From: Deltaproteobacteria bacterium UBA4427
GTDB taxonomy: Bacteria > Myxococcota_A > UBA9160 > UBA4427
Direction of reading: 5' to 3'
Assembly: GCA_002390675.1 (NCBI GenBank)
Contig: DGPZ01000189.1
Span: 1-16,305, forward strand
Length of the DNA stretch: 16,305 nucleotides
The notes under the pieces: generated by a model
Told to the model about the DNA's origin: nothing
Seen by the model: the letters and a program-made list of their open reading frames with translations, nothing else
Database searches by the model: none
Program-made: the position numbers and the translations under genes
Part shown: piece by piece, positions 13,405 to 16,305 of the stretch
Layout of the letters: every line of letters starts with the position of its first letter
How positions within the stretch are numbered: the stretch's first letter is position 1

Positions 13405-13875
13405 ATGCCGCGTAGACGCGAGGTACCGAAGCGCCAAACTATTCCGGACTCCAAGCATGGAGACCAGACGATTGGCCGCTTCATTAACGTCATCATGCGT
13501 GACGGTAAGAAGAGCACCGCCGAGAATATTGTGTACGGCGCCTTCGAAGAAATCGAAAACAAGATGCGCAGTGATCCGTTGGCGATGTTCCGCCGGGCGC
13601 TTGACAACATCCGTCCGCGACTCGAAGTGAAGAGTCGGCGAGTCGGTGGTGCCACGTATCAGGTGCCGATCGAGATCTCGCCGAACCGAGCGAACTCGCT
13701 CGCTATGCGCTGGCTGGTTCAGTACTCGGCCTCACGACCGGGTAAGAGCATGAAGGAACGTCTCGCGAACGAGATCATCGACGCTGCCAACGAACGCGGC
13801 GAAGCAGTCAAGAAGCGAGAGGACACCCATCGAATGGCCGAGGCCAATAAGGCATTTGCCCATTATCGATGGTAA
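13405..13875 (+). CDS. rpsG: 30S ribosomal protein S7
   Basis: This encodes a 156-residue S7, the usual length. S7 is the primary assembly protein of the 30S head, binds the 3' major domain of 16S rRNA and lines the E-site exit. Family stretches include M-P-R-R-R-E-V at the start, V-G-G-A-T-Y-Q-V-P-I-E near 80-90, and a basic C-terminal part ending in A-F-A-H-Y-R-W. The ATG at 13405 follows AAAGGGA at good distance. It is the second gene of the str-type operon and in E. coli its product represses that operon. Confidence 0.98.
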   Translation: MPRRREVPKRQTIPDSKHGDQTIGRFINVIMRDGKKSTAENIVYGAFEEIENKMRSDPLAMFRRALDNIRPRLEVKSRRVGGATYQVPIEISPNRANSLAMRWLVQYSASRPGKSMKERLANEIIDAANERGEAVKKREDTHRMAEANKAFAHYRW

Positions 13876-13890
13876 ATGCTGCGCGGCTTA

Positions 13891-13972
13891 CCCAGTGCTT
13901 GCTGGGCAAGTGCGGAGTGGGAGCCTTGGGCAAGTAGTAAGGCTTTGAGAGGGCGGGCCAATAATTTGCCCG
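13891..13972 (+). promoter_or_regulatory. Three small hairpins and a direct repeat in the rpsG–fusA spacer
   Basis: CCCAG (13891-13895) pairs with CTGGG (13902-13906). GCCTT (13923-13927) pairs with AAGGC (13939-13943), followed by TTT. CGGGC (13954-13958) pairs with GCCCG (13968-13972). The 9-mer TGGGCAAGT occurs at 13903-13911 and again at 13927-13935. The 162-nt gap is long for this operon and could tune fusA expression. Each stem is only 5 bp, so individual calls are weak. Confidence 0.35.
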
Positions 13973-14037
13973 AATGAATGCGCCGAAGCGCAGGGCAACT
14001 AAGGAACGACAAGGCGAGGGCGCCGGCGGAAAGATCG

Positions 14038-16155
14038 ATGGCTCGAAGCTCTCAGCTCTCAGAAACTAGAAACATCGGCATCATGGCTCACATCGATGCT
14101 GGCAAGACAACGACGACCGAACGGATTCTTTTCTACACGGGCGTCAACTACAAGATTGGAGAAGTTCACGACGGCGCGGCGACGATGGACTGGATGCAGC
14201 AGGAACAAGAGCGGGGGATCACGATTACCTCTGCTGCCACAACCTGCAGCTGGAAAGACCATCGGATCAACATCATCGACACACCTGGGCACGTCGACTT
14301 CACCGTAGAGGTCGAACGCTCGCTTCGGGTCTTGGACGGCGTAGTTGCTGTCTTTTGTGGGGTTGGTGGCGTAGAGCCTCAATCAGAGACGGTCTGGCGA
14401 CAAGCCGACCGGTATCAGGTTCCACGCGTAGCTTTCGTGAATAAAATGGATCGAATGGGTGCTGATTTTGACAACGTGGTCTCGATGATCGAGGACCGTC
14501 TGGAAGCCCGGCCGCTGCCTTTGCAGTTGCCGATTGGCTCGGAAGACGCGTTCTCGGGCGTCGTTGATTTGTTGTCGAATAAAGCCTTCTTCTGGGACGA
14601 AGAAAGCCTTGGGGCTGAGTTTCGGTCCGGCGAAATCCCGGCCGACCTCGTGGAAGATGCGGAACTCGCTCGCGAGAACATCATTGAGCGACTCGCCGAC
14701 TTCGATGACGAAATCATGTCTAAGTTTCTTGACGGACAAGACGTCTCAGTTGAGGAACTCCGCGCCGCAATCCGCCGAAGCACACTCAACCTGGACATCG
14801 TGCCGGTCTTCTGTGGCAGCGCCTTCAAGAATAAGGGTGTACAGCCTCTGCTTGACGGTGTCGTTGACTACCTGCCTTCTCCTAGTGACGTGCCCTCCGT
14901 AGAAGGCGAAGCAGTCTCGACTAAGAAGAAAGGCCCAAAGAACGCACGCGACGGTGAGCCTGCGCAGATCGTCGCGCGCAAGGCATCAGACGACGAGCCT
15001 TTCTCGGCGCTCGTATTCAAAATTCAATCAGACAAGCACGCAGGTAGCCTCGCTTACCTCCGCGTGTATTCTGGCACGGCGAAGGCCGGAGAAGGACTTC
15101 TCGACGCTTCTACGGGTAAGAAAGAACGCGTTGGCAAGTTCCTTCAGATGCACGCGAATAAGCGCCAGGAAGTCGACGAAATCTACGCTGGCGACATCGT
15201 TGCTGCGGTCGGGCTCAAGGGCGTAGCAACGGGGCATACGCTTTGCTCCGCTAAGTCTCCGCTGATCCTTGAGTCTCTGGACTTTCCGGAACCCGTCATC
15301 TCGATCGCGATCGAGCCTAAGACGACCGCCGGTATGGACAAGCTTGGCGTTTCACTTGACCGTCTCGCGATCGAAGATCCCTCGTTCAAGGTGTCCACGG
15401 ATACCGAGACCGGTCAGATGATTATCTCGGGCATGGGCGAGCTCCATCTCGAAATCATCGTCGATCGACTCCTGCGCGAGTTCGGCGTCGATGCGAACGT
15501 GGGCCGACCCCAGGTTGCCTATAAGGAAACGATTTCCGCTGCCGCTTCAGGCATTGGCGAATACATCAAGTCTCCGACCGGCGGTGCGGGCGAATTTGCG
15601 ATCGTGACGATCGAGGTAGAGCCTGGCGAAGCGGGCTCTGGCTTCGAGTTCGAAAACGCGGTGTCTGCGGGTGCTATTCCGCTCGAGTTCATCGACGCGG
15701 TCGAGCAGGGCTGCCGTGAGTCGATCGATAGCGGTCATCTGGGTGGATACCCGGTGATGGACGTTCGGATGCGCCTCGTGAATGGCCAGGCTCATGAGAC
15801 TGAATCCTCGGATCGCGCCTTCGGCATCGCAGCTTCGATGGCGGCGAACGATGGCCTAGCAAAGGCATCGCCCGTTCTTCTTGAGCCGATCATGAAGGTT
15901 GAAGTCGTTACGCCTGAAGACTTTCGCGGTGCAGTACAGGGAGACCTGAATGGGCGCCGCGGTCAGATTAAGGGCATCGAAATGCGCGGCCAATACCAGG
16001 TAGTCAAGGCTGACGTACCGCTCGCGGAAATGTTTGGATACGTAAGCAGTGTCCGGTCCATGACTCAGGGCAGGGCGAGTTACACCATGCAATTCGCTCA
16101 TTACTCACAGGTTCCAGATGTGTTGCTTCAGTCGATCATTAATCCTTACGCATGA
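14038..16155 (+). CDS. fusA: Translation elongation factor G
   Basis: This encodes a 705-residue EF-G, the GTPase that drives tRNA-mRNA translocation and, with ribosome recycling factor, splits ribosomes. The G-domain motifs are A-H-I-D-A-G-K-T (17-24), D-T-P-G-H (81-85, with catalytic H85), N-K-M-D (135-138) and G-S-A (260-262). Domains II-V follow, including S-G-M-G-E-L-H-L-E and a domain V with G-D-L-N-G-R-R-G. The first tip loop of domain IV is unusual: K-S-P-T-G-G-A-G-E-F at 511-520 replaces the usual K-Q-(S/T)-G-G-R-G-Q-Y/F. The ATG at 14038 was chosen because it gives the family N-terminus, although its ribosome binding site (GGAAAG) is weak. Confidence 0.97.
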   Translation: MARSSQLSETRNIGIMAHIDAGKTTTTERILFYTGVNYKIGEVHDGAATMDWMQQEQERGITITSAATTCSWKDHRINIIDTPGHVDFTVEVERSLRVLDGVVAVFCGVGGVEPQSETVWRQADRYQVPRVAFVNKMDRMGADFDNVVSMIEDRLEARPLPLQLPIGSEDAFSGVVDLLSNKAFFWDEESLGAEFRSGEIPADLVEDAELARENIIERLADFDDEIMSKFLDGQDVSVEELRAAIRRSTLNLDIVPVFCGSAFKNKGVQPLLDGVVDYLPSPSDVPSVEGEAVSTKKKGPKNARDGEPAQIVARKASDDEPFSALVFKIQSDKHAGSLAYLRVYSGTAKAGEGLLDASTGKKERVGKFLQMHANKRQEVDEIYAGDIVAAVGLKGVATGHTLCSAKSPLILESLDFPEPVISIAIEPKTTAGMDKLGVSLDRLAIEDPSFKVSTDTETGQMIISGMGELHLEIIVDRLLREFGVDANVGRPQVAYKETISAAASGIGEYIKSPTGGAGEFAIVTIEVEPGEAGSGFEFENAVSAGAIPLEFIDAVEQGCRESIDSGHLGGYPVMDVRMRLVNGQAHETESSDRAFGIAASMAANDGLAKASPVLLEPIMKVEVVTPEDFRGAVQGDLNGRRGQIKGIEMRGQYQVVKADVPLAEMFGYVSSVRSMTQGRASYTMQFAHYSQVPDVLLQSIINPYA

Positions 16156-16188
16156 CCGTTTCCTGAGCGCCTAGCGCGCTGTTTACCT

Positions 16189-16230
16189 GAGTGCTGAACG
16201 CACTCTGGGCTGAAGGCTCCGCGGGGAGCC
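16189..16230 (+). promoter_or_regulatory. Two tandem hairpins in the fusA–tuf spacer
   Basis: GAGTGC (16189-16194) pairs with GCACTC (16200-16205) around a TGAAC loop. GGCTCC (16215-16220) pairs with GGAGCC (16225-16230) around GCGG. Both stems are perfect 6-bp matches. Neither is followed by a T-run. They precede the tuf ribosome binding site by about 40 nt and may be a processing or stability element separating fusA and tuf messages. Confidence 0.45.
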
Positions 16231-16252
16231 GGCTCGACAAGAAAAACAGAAC

Positions 16253-16268
16253 TAACGATCTAACGATC
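16253..16268 (+). repeat. Tandem 8-bp direct repeat before tuf
   Basis: TAACGATC at 16253-16260 is repeated immediately at 16261-16268, just ahead of the purine-rich tuf ribosome binding site (AAGGAAGAG, 16269-16277). It may be slippage or a paired binding site, but the repeat is short. Confidence 0.45.
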
Positions 16269-16283
16269 AAGGAAGAGAAAAGA

Positions 16284-16305
16284 ATGGGCAAAGCAAAATT
16301 CGAGC
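16284..16305 (+). CDS. tuf: Elongation factor Tu, N-terminal start (partial)
   Basis: Seven codons read M-G-K-A-K-F-E before the window ends, matching the usual EF-Tu beginning M-(A/G)-K-x-K-F-E. A good purine-rich ribosome binding site (AAGGAAGAG) lies upstream. The position after fusA is the classic str-operon place for tuf (tufA in E. coli). EF-Tu delivers aminoacyl-tRNA to the ribosome. The rest of the gene is outside the window. Confidence 0.9.

Overview
This window is a bacterial core translation and transcription locus of about 16.3 kb, with every gene on the + strand. In order it holds the last codons of a probable tuf gene, tRNA-Trp(CCA), secE, nusG, rplK, rplA, rplJ, rplL, rpoB, rpoC, rpsL, rpsG, fusA, and the first seven codons of a tuf gene. 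In E. coli terms this is the secE-nusG / rplKAJL-rpoBC (beta) region joined directly to the str operon (rpsL-rpsG-fusA-tuf). The protein features suggest a Gram-negative, Proteobacteria-like organism, most likely in the old Deltaproteobacteria (Myxococcota/Desulfobacterota-like). RpoB and RpoC carry the lineage insertions found in proteobacterial enzymes (a coiled-coil insert in beta and an SI3-type insert in the beta' trigger loop). The RpoC N-terminus also looks deltaproteobacterial. This placement is inference from remembered family sequences, not from a search.

Layout: 1-136 is the end of tuf plus a terminator-like hairpin. 137-212 is tRNA-Trp. 299-1125 is secE and nusG, which overlap by one base. 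1246-3509 is rplK, rplA, rplJ and rplL. 3510-3806 is a hairpin-rich spacer. 3807-12321 is rpoB and rpoC, separated by a hairpin followed by T-rich sequence. 12322-12911 is a 590-base gene-free region holding a strong terminator-like hairpin, a good sigma70-type promoter and a leader of about 320 nt. 12912-16155 is rpsL, rpsG and fusA. 16156-16283 is a structured leader before tuf.

The genes supply protein export (SecE), transcript elongation (NusG), the ribosomal stalk and L1 arm (L11, L1, L10, L7/L12), the RNA polymerase catalytic subunits, two small-subunit proteins (S12, S7) and the elongation factors EF-G and EF-Tu. All genes appear intact with normal family lengths. NusG has an extended N-terminus, RpoC has an acidic tail, and EF-G has an unusual domain IV tip loop.

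I found no mobile element, CRISPR array, defence system or new multigene system. The less ordinary signals are in the spacers, most of which contain perfect or near-perfect inverted repeats. These could set the relative output of ribosomal proteins, RNA polymerase and elongation factors. Their roles are inferred from position and from known E. coli attenuators and ribosomal-protein leaders, not shown.
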